Counted from the first letter of the stretch, positions 48,163 through 57,843 are shown. The stretch is DNA of 64,000 nt from Bacillus sp. ISL-41 (GCF_018613235.1 NZ_JAGGQP010000026.1:29116-93115), one strand, 5' to 3'. Notes: generated by a model not told the origin, from the letters alone. Numbers and translations: made by a program.

Positions 48163-48939
48163 ATGAACTCGAGAGCTGATGATATACGCAGAAGGATGAT
48201 GAAGAGGAAAAGAGAGCGGGAAAGAATGGAGAAAATGAGCCATAACCGCTTATTTTCAACGGAGGAAGAACGGCATGGTTTTGACAGAATTCCATCTTAT
48301 GACATGGGGCCGGGGGAAGGGGGACATCCTCTATTCAAGAAGGAAGTTTTTTTATTCAAAGTGCTCGCTTCGGCATGCCTCGTTTTGATCATTGCGATCA
48401 TTTTCCGGAGCCCATCAGAAAAAGCAGAAACATTTCAGCAATATGTGAAGCATACGATGGACCAGGAATTCCAGTTTGCTGCCGTTTCAGACTGGTATGA
48501 AAATCAATTTGGCAAGCCGCTCGCTTTGCTTCCTGCCAAAAGTGCAGATGAAGAAACCAATCAGGAACTGAACCCAGGCGCTCAATATGCACTCCCTGCT
48601 TCCGGGAAAATCCTTGAAGATTTTGGCGACAATGGCCAGAGGATCCAGATTGAAACCGGCAAGGGTGCTGATGTGGAAGCGATGGATGAAGGGCTTGTCC
48701 ACTTTGTCGGCATGAAAGAAGGATTCGGTAAAACGGTTATTGTGCAGCATGCAGACAAGAGCGAAACATGGTATGGAAACCTCGATAAAATCGATGTAAG
48801 CCTCTACGAGTATATCTCTAAAGGAGCGAAGGTAGGTACGGCGATGGACAGTACGGATGGAATAAAGGGTTCATTTTATTTCGCCATTAAAAAAGGGGAT
48901 GACTTCGTAGATCCCGTCCAGGTGATCAAGTTTGAATAA
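48163..48939 (+). CDS. spoIVFA: SpoIVFA, inhibitor/anchor of the SpoIVFB protease
   Basis: A mother-cell membrane protein that holds SpoIVFB inactive until the forespore signal arrives. The 258-residue product has a basic cytoplasmic N-terminus (RRRMMKRKRERERMEKM), one membrane helix (about 66-84, VLASACLVLIIAIIF) and a C-terminal degenerate LytM/M23 domain (GKGADVEAMDEGLVHFVG, VIVQHADKSETWYGNL). The domain appears to lack the full zinc-ligand set. GGTGGGGATTGG precedes the ATG. The end overlaps spoIVFB by eight bases. Confidence 0.94.
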   Translation: MNSRADDIRRRMMKRKRERERMEKMSHNRLFSTEEERHGFDRIPSYDMGPGEGGHPLFKKEVFLFKVLASACLVLIIAIIFRSPSEKAETFQQYVKHTMDQEFQFAAVSDWYENQFGKPLALLPAKSADEETNQELNPGAQYALPASGKILEDFGDNGQRIQIETGKGADVEAMDEGLVHFVGMKEGFGKTVIVQHADKSETWYGNLDKIDVSLYEYISKGAKVGTAMDSTDGIKGSFYFAIKKGDDFVDPVQVIKFE

Positions 48940-49798
48940 AGCCATTGCGTTAATGCGAAAAATACACATCCATCCTTTGCTGTGGGTGATCATCGCCCTT
49001 GCGGTTGCGACCGCGCATTTTATAGAGTTGATGATGGTGCTGCTGATTATTTTTGTTCATGAAATGGGACATGGTGCTGCAGCTTCTTTTTTTTCGTGGA
49101 GAATCAAGAAAATCGCCCTGCTTCCATTTGGTGGGGTAGCTGAAATGGATGAGCACGGGAACAGGCCGTTAAAAGAAGAATTGATTGTTGTTCTGGCAGG
49201 ACCTCTGCAGCATGTTTGGATGGTGGCGCTCTCTTATTTGCTGTTTGCTGCCGGGGTTTTTCCGGAAAAGTGGCATCTGCTGTTCATTGAATATAATATG
49301 ATGATCCTCCTGTTCAATCTGATTCCAATCTGGCCCTTGGATGGAGGCAAGCTGGTATTCATTTTGTTATCAATGAACAAATCCTTTCAGGAAGCCCATC
49401 TGCGTACTTTGTATATTTCAGCAGGTTCACTCGTTATTTTTTCGGTGATTCTAAGCATTATCGCACCTCTGACATTGAATGTCTGGGTCATCATCGGTTT
49501 CCTGGCCTTTTCTATTTATTATGAATGGAAGCAGCGGCGTTTTATCTTTATGCGTTTTTTGATGGAGCGGCATTATGGAAAGCAGCTGGACTTGAGAGAG
49601 CTAAAGCCGATCAGCGCAACAGAGAATGAAATGGTCGGCCATGTATTGGAAAAGTTCCAGCGCGGCTGCAAGCATCCCATCATCGTCAAGCAGCAGGACG
49701 GCAAGGAAATGGTCATGGATGAGAATGAATTGCTCCATGCTTTTTTCAATGAGAAGTTATTATCAGCGAAAATTGGAGATTTGCTTTACACCTTCTAA
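48932..49798 (+). CDS. spoIVFB: SpoIVFB, intramembrane metalloprotease that processes pro-sigma-K
   Basis: An S2P-family protease of 288 residues. The catalytic motif HEMGH is at 43-47 (H43, E44, H47), with the third ligand D138 in NLIPIWPLDGGK. A CBS domain occupies the C-terminus (GHVLEKFQRGCKHPIIVKQQDG). The TTG start at 48932 overlaps the spoIVFA stop, exactly as in B. subtilis, so the protease and its inhibitor are coupled. A terminator follows. Confidence 0.97.
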   Translation: MNKAIALMRKIHIHPLLWVIIALAVATAHFIELMMVLLIIFVHEMGHGAAASFFSWRIKKIALLPFGGVAEMDEHGNRPLKEELIVVLAGPLQHVWMVALSYLLFAAGVFPEKWHLLFIEYNMMILLFNLIPIWPLDGGKLVFILLSMNKSFQEAHLRTLYISAGSLVIFSVILSIIAPLTLNVWVIIGFLAFSIYYEWKQRRFIFMRFLMERHYGKQLDLRELKPISATENEMVGHVLEKFQRGCKHPIIVKQQDGKEMVMDENELLHAFFNEKLLSAKIGDLLYTF

Positions 49799-49809
49799 AA
49801 TAGGATAAT

Positions 49810-49847
49810 GAATGCAGCGCAGATACCTCTAGCGCTGCATTTTTTTA
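49810..49847 (+). terminator. Terminator after spoIVFB
   Basis: AATGCAGCGC and GCGCTGCATT form the stem, followed by a run of seven T. Confidence 0.88.
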
Positions 49848-49862
49848 CGATTAGGAGAATCA

Positions 49863-51317
49863 ATGAACCAGTTAATTATCAATGCAAATTCAAGAGAAAA
49901 GCGCTTCGCAACGGTCAAGAATGGCGAAGTTGAAAAAATATACATCGAACAGCCGGGCCAGCTATCGCTGGTCGGGAATATCTACCTTGGCATCGTCGAA
50001 AAAGTCATACCAGGGATGAACGCGGCATTCGTCAATTTTGGCGAAGAAATGAGCGGCTTCCTGCAGAAAGATAAGCTCCCATCTTACGTACTGTCAGATG
50101 ACGAAAATAAGACGAATCGGTCCATCTCTTCATATGTCCATCAAGGTGAAAAACTGCTGGTCCAGGTTGAAAAAGATGCGGCCGGGACAAAAGGGGCAAG
50201 GCTGACAGGAATCATCGAATTACAAGGTGAGAACCTTGTCTATATGCCTCAGGGTAAATACATAGCTGTGTCCAAAAAGGCGGATTCAGCAGACACCAGG
50301 AATAAATGGAGAGAATTCGCCAGCCAGGTCAAAACACCTGAAGAAGGCCTTATTTTCAGGACCGAAAGCCTGAACCAGACTGAGGAAGCAATCATGAGTG
50401 AGCTTGAGCGCCACCGCGCTGAATACTCTCAAATGAAAAACGCCATGTCAGCAATGAAGAAGCCCGGAATCATCCATAGCCGTGATTATTTTTTTGAGCA
50501 GGCTGTGGCAGCACTTCTGTCGTTTGAAAATGGAGAAGTGATTACGGATAGTCTCGATTTTAAGAAAAGAATTCAGGACCATATCACTGAAGGTATAGAG
50601 ATTGAGTTTTATAATGGAAATGATCATATCTTTTCTTTTTATAAAATTGAACAGGAAATCGAGCGGCTGCTTAAAAGGATTGTCTGGCTGGATAAAGGAG
50701 CTTACATGGTCATAGACCAGGGTGAGGCACTTACAATGATCGATGTGAACACAGGAAAGTTTTCCGGCAAAACGGATTTGCGCGATACTGTTACGAAAAC
50801 GAATCTGAATGCTGCAGTCGAAGCGGCAAGGCAAATCAGGCTCAGGGATCTTGCAGGCATCATCCTGATTGATTTTATTGATATGAAGAATGATAGTGAA
50901 CGGAACAAGGTGCAGAAGCTCATTCAAAAAGAGCTGCTTCAGGATGAACGGCGGACAAGGATCATCGGCTTTACCGAGCTGGGAATCCTCCAGCTGACAA
51001 GAAAGAAAACGAAGCAGTCGCTGGCCGAGACGCTGACTGAAAAATGCTGGACATGCGGAGGTACGGGGCAGGTGCTGAGCGCGGAAACCGTCGCATACAG
51101 ACTCGAGCGCGCGTTGTGGGAATATAAAAACTCAGATTATGAAGAAGTCCTCATAGCCGCAACGAATGAGGTCATCAACCGTTTTTCCGGTGAGGCCGAT
51201 ATCCATAAATTGAGGCTTGAAAAAGCACTGGGCCTTAAGATAAAATTCTCTTTGTCAGACGCGGCGAAACCTTTTTATGAAATTCTTAAGGTTGGTGCTT
51301 CGACAGAATCAGGTTAA
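49863..51317 (+). CDS. rng: RNase E/G family endoribonuclease
   Basis: An endonuclease of 484 residues, the RNase G-like length without the RNase E scaffold tail. It has the S1 RNA-binding domain (about 35-125, GNIYLGIVEKVIPGMNAAFVNFGEEMSGFLQ) and a DNase I-like domain with metal-binding aspartates in TMIDVNTGKF and GIILIDFIDM. The zinc-link motif is CWTCGGTG. AGGAGAATCA precedes ATG 49863. B. subtilis lacks this family and relies on RNase Y and J, but other Bacillaceae carry it here between spoIVFB and rplU. The role in this organism is inferred from the family. Confidence 0.94.
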   Translation: MNQLIINANSREKRFATVKNGEVEKIYIEQPGQLSLVGNIYLGIVEKVIPGMNAAFVNFGEEMSGFLQKDKLPSYVLSDDENKTNRSISSYVHQGEKLLVQVEKDAAGTKGARLTGIIELQGENLVYMPQGKYIAVSKKADSADTRNKWREFASQVKTPEEGLIFRTESLNQTEEAIMSELERHRAEYSQMKNAMSAMKKPGIIHSRDYFFEQAVAALLSFENGEVITDSLDFKKRIQDHITEGIEIEFYNGNDHIFSFYKIEQEIERLLKRIVWLDKGAYMVIDQGEALTMIDVNTGKFSGKTDLRDTVTKTNLNAAVEAARQIRLRDLAGIILIDFIDMKNDSERNKVQKLIQKELLQDERRTRIIGFTELGILQLTRKKTKQSLAETLTEKCWTCGGTGQVLSAETVAYRLERALWEYKNSDYEEVLIAATNEVINRFSGEADIHKLRLEKALGLKIKFSLSDAAKPFYEILKVGASTESG

Positions 51318-51353
51318 GCCAAGCTGGCCATTAAAAGAACATCGATAATTATG

Positions 51354-51383
51354 TTGACACTTTCGTTAAACATATGATAGTAT
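51354..51383 (+). promoter_or_regulatory. Promoter of the rplU operon
   Basis: A consensus -35 TTGACA (51354-51359) is followed by TATGATAGTAT. The -10 could be GATAGT (16-base spacer) or TAGTAT (18-base spacer). Confidence 0.6.
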
Positions 51384-51394
51384 TTTAATGTTAT

Positions 51395-51501
51395 TGTTTG
51401 TAGCACCCGTGCTACAACCGCACACTTCAGGTATCTAAGCTTTGCAAATTTGCAAACGCCTGCGGTTGGCGAGTCTGAGTCTAATGAGGAGGTGCACTGG
51501 A
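51395..51501 (+). ncRNA. L21 leader (autoregulatory mRNA structure)
   Basis: The rplU leader contains a perfect hairpin TTGTAGCAC/GTGCTACAA (51398-51417). An adjacent AACCGCAC pairs with the downstream CTGCGGTTGGC, and the strong ribosome site GAGGAGGTG follows. This layout matches the Rfam L21 leader found before rplU-ysxB-rpmA in Bacillus, thought to bind L21. I recognised it by position and shape, not by a covariance search. Confidence 0.75.
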
Positions 51502-51810
51502 ATGTACGCAATTATCGAAACTGGCGGCAAGCAAGTAAAGGTAGAAGAAGGACAAGCAATCTACATTGAAAAGCTAAACGCTGCTGAAGGCGAAACTGTA
51601 ACTTTTGACAAGGTTCTTTTTGTAGGTGGCGATAACGTTAAAGTTGGTAGCCCAGTAGTTGAAGGCGCAACTGTAACTGCTAAAGTTGAAAAGAACGGCC
51701 GTCAAAAGAAAATCATCGTTTTCAAGTACAAAGCGAAAAAGAACAATCGTAAGAAGCAAGGTCATCGTCAGCCTTACACTAAAGTTGTTATCGAAAAGAT
51801 CAACGCTTAA
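51502..51810 (+). CDS. rplU: 50S ribosomal protein L21
   Basis: A 102-residue protein with the family start [18 protein letters not shown] and the signature [33 protein letters not shown]. The ATG at 51502 follows GAGGAGGTGCACTGGA. The longer frame from 51442 runs back through the leader and is not coding. It forms an operon with prp and rpmA. Confidence 0.98.
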   Translation: MYAIIETGGKQVKVEEGQAIYIEKLNAAEGETVTFDKVLFVGGDNVKVGSPVVEGATVTAKVEKNGRQKKIIVFKYKAKKNNRKKQGHRQPYTKVVIEKINA

Positions 51811-51825
51811 TTAAGGCGGATTACC

Positions 51826-52158
51826 ATGATTCGTGCAACGATTAATCGTACAAAATCCGGAAGCATCCAATCGTTTACGATTAGCGGCCACGCTGGATAT
51901 GCTGCCCATGGCAGTGACATTGTCTGTGCAGGTGTTTCGACCATCTCGATCGGAACTGTCAATTCCATCATAGGTTTGACAGGTATCACCCCTGACATTG
52001 AGCAAGGCGCCGACGGTTTTCTCCGCTGTGAAATCCCCGACAATTTGCCGGCGAATACACAGGAGAAAATCCAACTGCTCCTCGAAAGCATGGTCATTAC
52101 ATTGCAATCGATGGAAAAAGAGTACGGAAAGCATATAAAATTAACCTTCAAACAGTAG
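51826..52158 (+). CDS. prp: Prp, cysteine protease that processes ribosomal protein L27
   Basis: A 110-residue YsxB-family protease that removes the N-terminal extension of L27 in Firmicutes. The catalytic pair H22 (SGHAGYA) and C34 (DIVCAGVS) is intact. The gene always lies between rplU and rpmA, as here. The substrate encoded next door carries the expected cleavable leader. AAGGCGGATTACC precedes the ATG. Confidence 0.97.
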   Translation: MIRATINRTKSGSIQSFTISGHAGYAAHGSDIVCAGVSTISIGTVNSIIGLTGITPDIEQGADGFLRCEIPDNLPANTQEKIQLLLESMVITLQSMEKEYGKHIKLTFKQ

Positions 52159-52171
52159 GAGGTGGAACAAA

Positions 52172-52462
52172 ATGTTAAGATTAGATCTTCAATTCTTCGC
52201 TTCTAAGAAGGGTGTAGGTTCAACTAAGAACGGACGTGACTCAATCTCTAAGCGCCTTGGCGCTAAGCGTGCAGACGGTCAATTCGTATCTGGTGGTTCT
52301 ATCCTTTACCGTCAGCGCGGAACTAAAATCTACCCAGGTGTAAACGTGGGTAAAGGTGGAGATGACACTCTATTCGCTAAGGTTGACGGCGTCGTTAAAT
52401 TCGAACGTCTTGGCCGTGACCGCAAGCAAGTAAGTGTTTATCCAGCAGCTCAAGAAGCGTAA
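52172..52462 (+). CDS. rpmA: 50S ribosomal protein L27, with a cleavable N-terminal extension
   Basis: A 96-residue protein. The first nine residues, MLRLDLQFF, are the Firmicute-specific extension removed by Prp before [15 protein letters not shown], which reaches the peptidyl-transferase centre. The core [38 protein letters not shown] is standard. GTAGGAGGTGG precedes the ATG; a terminator follows. Confidence 0.98.
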   Translation: MLRLDLQFFASKKGVGSTKNGRDSISKRLGAKRADGQFVSGGSILYRQRGTKIYPGVNVGKGGDDTLFAKVDGVVKFERLGRDRKQVSVYPAAQEA

Positions 52463-52472
52463 GCTAAAGAGA

Positions 52473-52501
52473 AGCCCTAACCACTGCGGTTAGGGTTTTC
52501 T
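52473..52501 (+). terminator. Terminator of the rplU-prp-rpmA operon
   Basis: GCCCTAACC and GGTTAGGGTT pair around ACTGC and are followed by TTCTT. Confidence 0.8.
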
Positions 52502-52743
52502 TGTATTTTAAAGCTTATTGATGGCATTATGGAGTTCTTATGTATTGAATGCTCCATAAATGTGATCTGCTGAATGGAGCAAAGAATTTATTAATGCCCG
52601 AATAGGGTGTTATGATAGTGATTCCGGTTAAAATAAATCACGATTTTATAGGTCCAACCGACATTTAAATACATAATTAGCTTACGCAGAATGGCTTTTT
52701 TGTTATACTTACACCAAGCAGTCTTATGAGTAGGAGTATGTGT

Positions 52744-53283
52744 ATGAAGAAAGAGTGGGATACAATCGAGGTTTTGCGCCATGCACGCCATGATTGGATG
52801 AATAAGCTTCAATTAATTAAAGGGAATTTATCACTGAATAAAGTGGACCGGGCTAAAGAGATCATTGAAGAAATTATCATGGAAGCCAGGCAGGATGCAA
52901 AGCTATCTAATTTACATCTTCCTCAGTTTGCCTCTACATTGTTAACCTGCAATTGGGAGAATCATCATTTCCAATTGGAATATGAAGTAATGGACTCCCA
53001 GAACTTCCACAGATTAGATGACCAGCTGTTGACTGGCTGGACAGAGCAGCTTTTTGATACATTGAATTCTTCGATTGAACAATATCAGGAAAATCATCTC
53101 TCCGTCACAATTGAGCCGCAGGAGAAAGGAATTGGGTTCTTTTTTGATTTTAGCGGAATAATAAATGATAAAAATCGCTTAAAAAGCTTCCTCGACAAGC
53201 AGCCGGGTAAAAATATGAAAGTTATCTCGGATGGCGTGGTCGATGGGGAATTGACGATAGAAGTTTTTATGGAATCAGTCTAG
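52744..53283 (+). CDS. spo0B: Spo0B, sporulation phosphorelay phosphotransferase
   Basis: Transfers phosphate from Spo0F to Spo0A. The 179-residue product shows the helical-hairpin motif [23 protein letters not shown]. The phospho-accepting histidine is H16, equivalent to H30 of B. subtilis, followed by [15 protein letters not shown]. The C-terminal half is a degenerate kinase-like domain without ATP motifs. ATG 52744 is seven bases after TAGGAG; ATGs at 52726 and 52738 are poorly spaced. Its N-terminus is shorter than in B. subtilis. It lies upstream of obg, the usual arrangement. Confidence 0.95.
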   Translation: MKKEWDTIEVLRHARHDWMNKLQLIKGNLSLNKVDRAKEIIEEIIMEARQDAKLSNLHLPQFASTLLTCNWENHHFQLEYEVMDSQNFHRLDDQLLTGWTEQLFDTLNSSIEQYQENHLSVTIEPQEKGIGFFFDFSGIINDKNRLKSFLDKQPGKNMKVISDGVVDGELTIEVFMESV

Positions 53284-53330
53284 GGAAACATAGAAGCGAT
53301 AACAAATTTCAGACAGGTGGTAATGACATA

Positions 53331-54623
53331 ATGTTTGTCGATCAGGTTAAGATTTATGTAAAAGGCGGGGACGGCGGCGATGGAATGGTCGCGTTCCGAC
53401 GTGAAAAGTATGTGCCGAAAGGCGGCCCGGCTGGCGGCGACGGCGGTAATGGTGCGAATGTAGTCTTCCAGGTAGAGGAAGGACTGCGCACGCTGATGGA
53501 TTTCAGGTACCAGCGCCATTTCAAGGCACCGCGCGGCGAGCACGGAATGTCTAAAAACCAACATGGTAAAAATTCAAAGGATATGATCGTAAAGGTTCCA
53601 CCAGGGACAATCGTGTCCGATGCCGAGACCGGCGCAATCATTGCTGACCTTGTAGAGCATGGGCAGAAAGCTGTAATCGCTAAGGGAGGACGCGGCGGAC
53701 GCGGTAACTCGCGTTTCGCAACACCGGCCAACCCGGCACCAGAGCTTTCCGAAAAAGGTGAACCAGGACAAGAAAGAGAAATCATCATGGAGTTGAAGCT
53801 CCTTGCGGATGTGGGACTAGTGGGCTTCCCGAGCGTCGGGAAATCGACGTTATTGTCTGTTGTTTCAGCTGCTAGGCCAAAGATTGCAGAGTACCACTTC
53901 ACGACCATTGCACCGAACTTGGGTATGGTCGAAACAGAAGACGGCAGAAGCTTCGTGCTTGCAGACTTGCCTGGGCTTATTGAAGGAGCACATTCAGGGG
54001 TGGGCCTTGGGCATCAGTTCCTGCGCCATATCGAACGTACACGGGTTATCATCCACGTTATTGACATGGCTGCAACGGAAGGCCGCGATCCTTATGAGGA
54101 TTATCTGACGATCAATAATGAATTGAAGGAATATAACTTGAGGCTGACGGAGAGACCGCAGGTAATCGTGGCCAATAAAATGGACATGCCAGATGCGGAA
54201 GAAAACCTGAAAGTGTTCAAGGAAAAATTGGGAGATGAGCATCCTGTTTTCCCAATTTCGGCTGTAACAAGAGAAGGTCTGCGTGAATTATTATTCGCGG
54301 TAGCTGACCTGATTGAAAAGACTCCTGAGTTCCCTCTCATTGATGAAGAGGAATTAGAAAAAGATGAAACCCGAGTCATGTACAAGCATGAAAAAGCGGA
54401 GCAGGAATTCCAGATTACCCGTGAATCGGATGGAGCATTTGTTATTTCCGGGGACAGTATTGAAAGGTTGTTCAAGATGACCGATTTTTCTAGGGATGAA
54501 TCTGTCCAAAGATTCGCCCGCCAGATGCGCGGTATGGGCATTGATGATGCCCTTCGTGAAAGAGGCGCGAAAGATGGAGATACAGTGAAGCTGCTTGAAT
54601 ATGAATTTGAATTCGTGGAATAG
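53331..54623 (+). CDS. obg: Obg, ribosome- and stress-associated GTPase
   Basis: An essential GTPase of 430 residues. It has a glycine-rich Obg fold (1-158, [37 protein letters not shown]) and a G domain (P-loop GFPSVGKST near 165-173, [14 protein letters not shown]). A C-terminal OCT domain runs from about 350 to 430. It acts in 50S assembly and links to sporulation onset, consistent with its place after spo0B. The start ATG 53331 follows AGGTGGTAATGACATA. Confidence 0.98.
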   Translation: MFVDQVKIYVKGGDGGDGMVAFRREKYVPKGGPAGGDGGNGANVVFQVEEGLRTLMDFRYQRHFKAPRGEHGMSKNQHGKNSKDMIVKVPPGTIVSDAETGAIIADLVEHGQKAVIAKGGRGGRGNSRFATPANPAPELSEKGEPGQEREIIMELKLLADVGLVGFPSVGKSTLLSVVSAARPKIAEYHFTTIAPNLGMVETEDGRSFVLADLPGLIEGAHSGVGLGHQFLRHIERTRVIIHVIDMAATEGRDPYEDYLTINNELKEYNLRLTERPQVIVANKMDMPDAEENLKVFKEKLGDEHPVFPISAVTREGLRELLFAVADLIEKTPEFPLIDEEELEKDETRVMYKHEKAEQEFQITRESDGAFVISGDSIERLFKMTDFSRDESVQRFARQMRGMGIDDALRERGAKDGDTVKLLEYEFEFVE

Positions 54624-54644
54624 GCTTAAATGATTTTAGAAGGT

Positions 54645-54680
54645 CGATTAGCCGGAAACAGGCTAATCGGCTTTCCTCTT
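54645..54680 (+). terminator. Terminator-like hairpin after obg
   Basis: CGATTAGCC (54645-54653) pairs with GGCTAATCG (54661-54669), followed by GCTTTCCTCTTT. The T tract is interrupted, so some read-through into pheB is likely. Confidence 0.6.
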
Positions 54681-54742
54681 TAAAAAACGAATCGTGGCAG
54701 CAAGAAGAATAAAAAAGCCAGCAAACGGATGGGGTGGTGGAG

Positions 54743-55195
54743 ATGAAGCAAAATCAAGATAGGAAGTTTTACCTTGTTCGTGAAGATGTCCTGCCTGAGG
54801 CAATGAAGAAAACGCTCGAGGCAAAGGAAATGATCGAGCGTGGTAAAGCAGAGTCAGTCTGGGATGCAGTTCAACGTGTCGATTTGAGCCGAAGTGCATT
54901 TTATAAATACCGTGATACCGTTTTTCCTTTCCATACAATTGTGAAGGAACGGATCATTACGCTGTTTTTTCAGCTTGAAGATCGGTCTGGGACGCTTTCT
55001 GAACTGCTGAGCACGGTTGCTGCAACTGGCTGCAATGTTTTGACCATCCATCAGACCATTCCTCTGCAAAGCAGGGCAAATGTAACGCTGAGCTTGAATG
55101 TCACCGAAATGAGAGTCGAAATGGATGAATTGCTCGCGAGACTGAAAAGACTGGAATTTGTAGAAAAAGTTGAAGTTCTGGGGTCAGGAGCTTAA
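54743..55195 (+). CDS. pheB: PheB, ACT-domain protein
   Basis: A 150-residue protein with an N-terminal helical segment ([44 protein letters not shown]) and a C-terminal ACT domain ([32 protein letters not shown]). B. subtilis PheB has the same design and precedes pheA; its precise role in phenylalanine synthesis or regulation is not firmly established. ATG 54743 (MKQNQDRKF) follows GGGGTGG; in-frame GTGs at 54734 and 54737 overlap that site. Confidence 0.94.
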   Translation: MKQNQDRKFYLVREDVLPEAMKKTLEAKEMIERGKAESVWDAVQRVDLSRSAFYKYRDTVFPFHTIVKERIITLFFQLEDRSGTLSELLSTVAATGCNVLTIHQTIPLQSRANVTLSLNVTEMRVEMDELLARLKRLEFVEKVEVLGSGA

Positions 55196-55227
55196 CAAGA
55201 AAGGGTACTGTAGCAGGGGGGATAGAC

Positions 55228-56070
55228 TTGATTATTGGATATCTTGGACCGGAAGCAACATTTACGGATTATGCTGCCCGGCAATTGTTTAAAGAGGCTA
55301 AGAGGATACCATTTGTGAGTATACCAGAATGCATGGATGCGGCTTCTGCAGGAGAAATTGACGCAGCCATCGTTCCGCTGGAAAATTCAATCGAGGGTTC
55401 TGTTAATCTTACCATCGATTATTTGGTCCATGAAACAGACCTTCAGATTGTTGGTGAAGCGGTGGTGCCAATCAGGCAGCATTTGCTGGTTCATCGAGAC
55501 AATATCGAAAAGTGGATGGAAGCTGAATTAATTTGCAGTCACCCACACGCACTTGCACAGTGCCATAAATTTTTACATAAAGAATTCAAAGGAATTCCTC
55601 TTGAAGATATGTCTTCTACAGCAGCAGCAGCCAAATATGTAAAAAACCATCCAGAGCAAAATATTGCCGCCATCGCGAATAGCCTCGCTGCAGAGGAATA
55701 CGAATTGGTGACGGCTAAGCAAAATATCCATGATTACAGCTATAATCATACCGTCTTCGCTGTGCTTGCAAAGGAAGATCATGATATTCACATGGATCAA
55801 ACCGAAGAGTCCAAGACAAGCCTGATGATTACACTGCCTTCAGATCGCGCAGGAGCGCTGCATCAAGTTTTATCTGCTTTCTCCTGGCGGAAGCTCAATC
55901 TGTCCAAGATTGAATCACGTCCGATGAAAACGGGCTTAGGAAGATACTTTTTCATAATTGATATCAATTTGAAAATGGATGATGTATTGGTTCCTGGAGC
56001 GATTGCGGAATTAGAGGCACTGGGGTGCGCTGTTAAGGTGCTTGGGAGCTATTCAAGCCATAAGCTATAA
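55228..56070 (+). CDS. pheA: Prephenate dehydratase
   Basis: Decarboxylates and dehydrates prephenate to phenylpyruvate. The 280-residue monofunctional enzyme has GYLGPEATFTDYAA and VPLENSIEGSVNLTIDYL in the periplasmic-binding-like catalytic lobes, and the conserved TSSTAAAAK-type segment MSSTAAAAKYV. A C-terminal ACT domain with SAFSWRKLNLSKIESRPMKTG binds phenylalanine for feedback inhibition. The TTG start at 55228 follows GGGGGG. pheB lies 32 bases upstream. Confidence 0.97.
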   Translation: MIIGYLGPEATFTDYAARQLFKEAKRIPFVSIPECMDAASAGEIDAAIVPLENSIEGSVNLTIDYLVHETDLQIVGEAVVPIRQHLLVHRDNIEKWMEAELICSHPHALAQCHKFLHKEFKGIPLEDMSSTAAAAKYVKNHPEQNIAAIANSLAAEEYELVTAKQNIHDYSYNHTVFAVLAKEDHDIHMDQTEESKTSLMITLPSDRAGALHQVLSAFSWRKLNLSKIESRPMKTGLGRYFFIIDINLKMDDVLVPGAIAELEALGCAVKVLGSYSSHKL

Positions 56071-56099
56071 AAAAATCCATCGATTGATGGATTTTTTTA
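56069..56099. terminator. Bidirectional terminator between pheA and niaR
   Basis: AAAAAAATCCATC and GATGGATTTTTTT form a symmetric stem with A and T tracts, suitable for both convergent genes. Confidence 0.88.
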
Positions 56100-56104
56100 T
56101 ATCC

Positions 56105-56644
56105 TTATTCGAAATTAATAAGTAATCCTTCTTTTCTTAGCGTTTCTTCTGCTTCATCCAGCGCTTTTTCCGTTGGAGCGGAGATTGTGTGCAGGTGGAT
56201 TCCGCCTGTTAATTCCGATAGGTAAGAAGCGTTAGTAGCCATGATTTTTTTCATGAACTGTTTTACTTCGTTCCGGTTTGAGACCATGATGGATGCAGTT
56301 AGATCCCCATACACAGGATGCTCAATTTTTACGTCCTTAACAGTTACTCCGTGATCGACAAGAAGCAGGAGTTCTTCTTCTGTCCTTTCAGGGCCGTGGG
56401 AGACAGCAATGGTCCTTTCCGCTGCTGAAGGACGAGAGGCATGCATATATAGATATCCCTGGCTGGTAGCAATGATTGGTTCGTTTTTGGCTTTAAGCAA
56501 GGTAATATCGCCAACAATGACCTGCCTGCTTACATTCGTTATTGCCGAAAGTTCGCCTCCGGTGATGGGTTCACTGCTTTCCTGCAGACGTTTCAGGATG
56601 TATGCCCGGCGTTCATCTCCGAGGATTTTCGTAGGTTCCTTCAT
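56105..56644 (-). CDS. niaR: NiaR, nicotinate-responsive repressor of NAD synthesis
   Basis: A transcriptional repressor of 179 residues (YrxA in B. subtilis) that binds nicotinic acid and shuts down de novo NAD genes. An N-terminal HTH_11 domain (RRAYILKRLQESSEPITGGELSAITNVSRQVIVGDI) is followed by a C-terminal 3H domain. The latter's conserved histidines appear in VDHGVTVKDVKIEHPVYGDL and GGIHLHTI. It is transcribed leftward behind nifS, 59 bases downstream, and probably in one operon with it. A matching operator lies before nadB. Confidence 0.96.
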   Translation of the reverse strand: MKEPTKILGDERRAYILKRLQESSEPITGGELSAITNVSRQVIVGDITLLKAKNEPIIATSQGYLYMHASRPSAAERTIAVSHGPERTEEELLLLVDHGVTVKDVKIEHPVYGDLTASIMVSNRNEVKQFMKKIMATNASYLSELTGGIHLHTISAPTEKALDEAEETLRKEGLLINFE

Positions 56645-56703
56645 AATCCGATCTCTCCTTCGACTTCTTCATTCGAGAATTTTACCATAAAATCAGCTTG
56701 AAG

Positions 56704-57843
56704 TTAAACGGCCGACATCTGTGCAGTGATTGCTGCAAGCATTTTCCCAAGATCGCCTGCATCTTCCTGACTAGTCTCCCTCCCGAAAGAAATTCTGAAA
56801 AACTCCTTTGCCTGTTTCCCGTTAATTCCCATTGCAGACATCGTCTTCGCAGGTGACAGCATGCCTGTATGACAAGCGGTTCCGGTGGAAATCGCAAATC
56901 CACTGCGGTTGCATTCAAGCAGGACATATTGTCCCTCCAATCCCTTTATCGCCATTCCCATGATACCTGGAAGCTGTTCATCGCCCTCTGCACCAAAAAT
57001 CTCAATTGAATCCCTGACATCTGAAAGGGATTCAGTTAGAGCCTCTCTCAATTTAGTAACTCTTTTCGTTTCTTTATCCATGATGGAATGTGCTTTTTGC
57101 GCTGCTGCAGTCATTGCTGCGATTCCCGGGACATTTACCGTGCCAGGCCTGAAGCCTTTTTCATGTACAGTTCCATCAATGTAAGGCTTCCATGCAAGCT
57201 TCGGATTGACATAGGCCGCTCCGGTTCCTTTTGGCCCGTAAAACTTATGGCCTGAAATCGAAAGGGCATCTACGCAGCCGGCCAGGGTGTTAAGTGGTAT
57301 TTTTCCAAATGTTTGCACACAGTCAGTGTGAAACAATATGTCTTTTGAATGGCAATAATCAGCAAACGTGATGACCGGCTGGATTGTGCCGATCTCAGGG
57401 TTTCCATGCTGAATCGAAACGAGTACAGTTTTCGGCCGGACAGCTTCTGTAAAACTGGCAAAGTCTATTTTTCCATTTATGTCCAAGGGGAGGTATGTGA
57501 TTTCCCATCCCTCTCCTTCAAGCTTTTTCATCAGATTGTAGACAGATGAATGCTCAGCTGCCCCGGTAATAATGTGATTGCCGGATTTTCTTTTGGCAGA
57601 GAGGAGCGCCATAATGCCAAGGTAATTCGCTTCAGAACCACCGCTTGTAAAATAAATCCCTGCTTCATCGACATCAAGCAGGTGCGAAAACTCCTTTCTG
57701 CAGTTCTCGAGGAGGTTGGCAGATGCACTCCCGGCTTCGTGCAGGCTCTGGCTATTTCCAAAGTACTTTGTTGACGCTTCAAGGAAAATATTAGCTGCGT
57801 CCCGGTCAAGCGGGCATGTTGCCGCGTAATCAAAATATTTCAT
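56704..57843 (-). CDS. nifS: NifS-type cysteine desulfurase (for NadA)
   Basis: A PLP enzyme of 379 residues that supplies sulfur for Fe-S assembly; in B. subtilis the nad-linked NifS serves NadA. The PLP lysine is K200 (SGHKFYGPKG), and the persulfide cysteine is C324 in STGTACHTG. GGSEANYLGI and the HTDCVQTFGK region are typical. The segment usually reading NNEIGTIQ is here HGNPEIGTIQ, a minor variant. CAGGAG precedes the ATG. It diverges from nadB across the 52-bp repeat array. Confidence 0.95.
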   Translation of the reverse strand: MKYFDYAATCPLDRDAANIFLEASTKYFGNSQSLHEAGSASANLLENCRKEFSHLLDVDEAGIYFTSGGSEANYLGIMALLSAKRKSGNHIITGAAEHSSVYNLMKKLEGEGWEITYLPLDINGKIDFASFTEAVRPKTVLVSIQHGNPEIGTIQPVITFADYCHSKDILFHTDCVQTFGKIPLNTLAGCVDALSISGHKFYGPKGTGAAYVNPKLAWKPYIDGTVHEKGFRPGTVNVPGIAAMTAAAQKAHSIMDKETKRVTKLREALTESLSDVRDSIEIFGAEGDEQLPGIMGMAIKGLEGQYVLLECNRSGFAISTGTACHTGMLSPAKTMSAMGINGKQAKEFFRISFGRETSQEDAGDLGKMLAAITAQMSAV

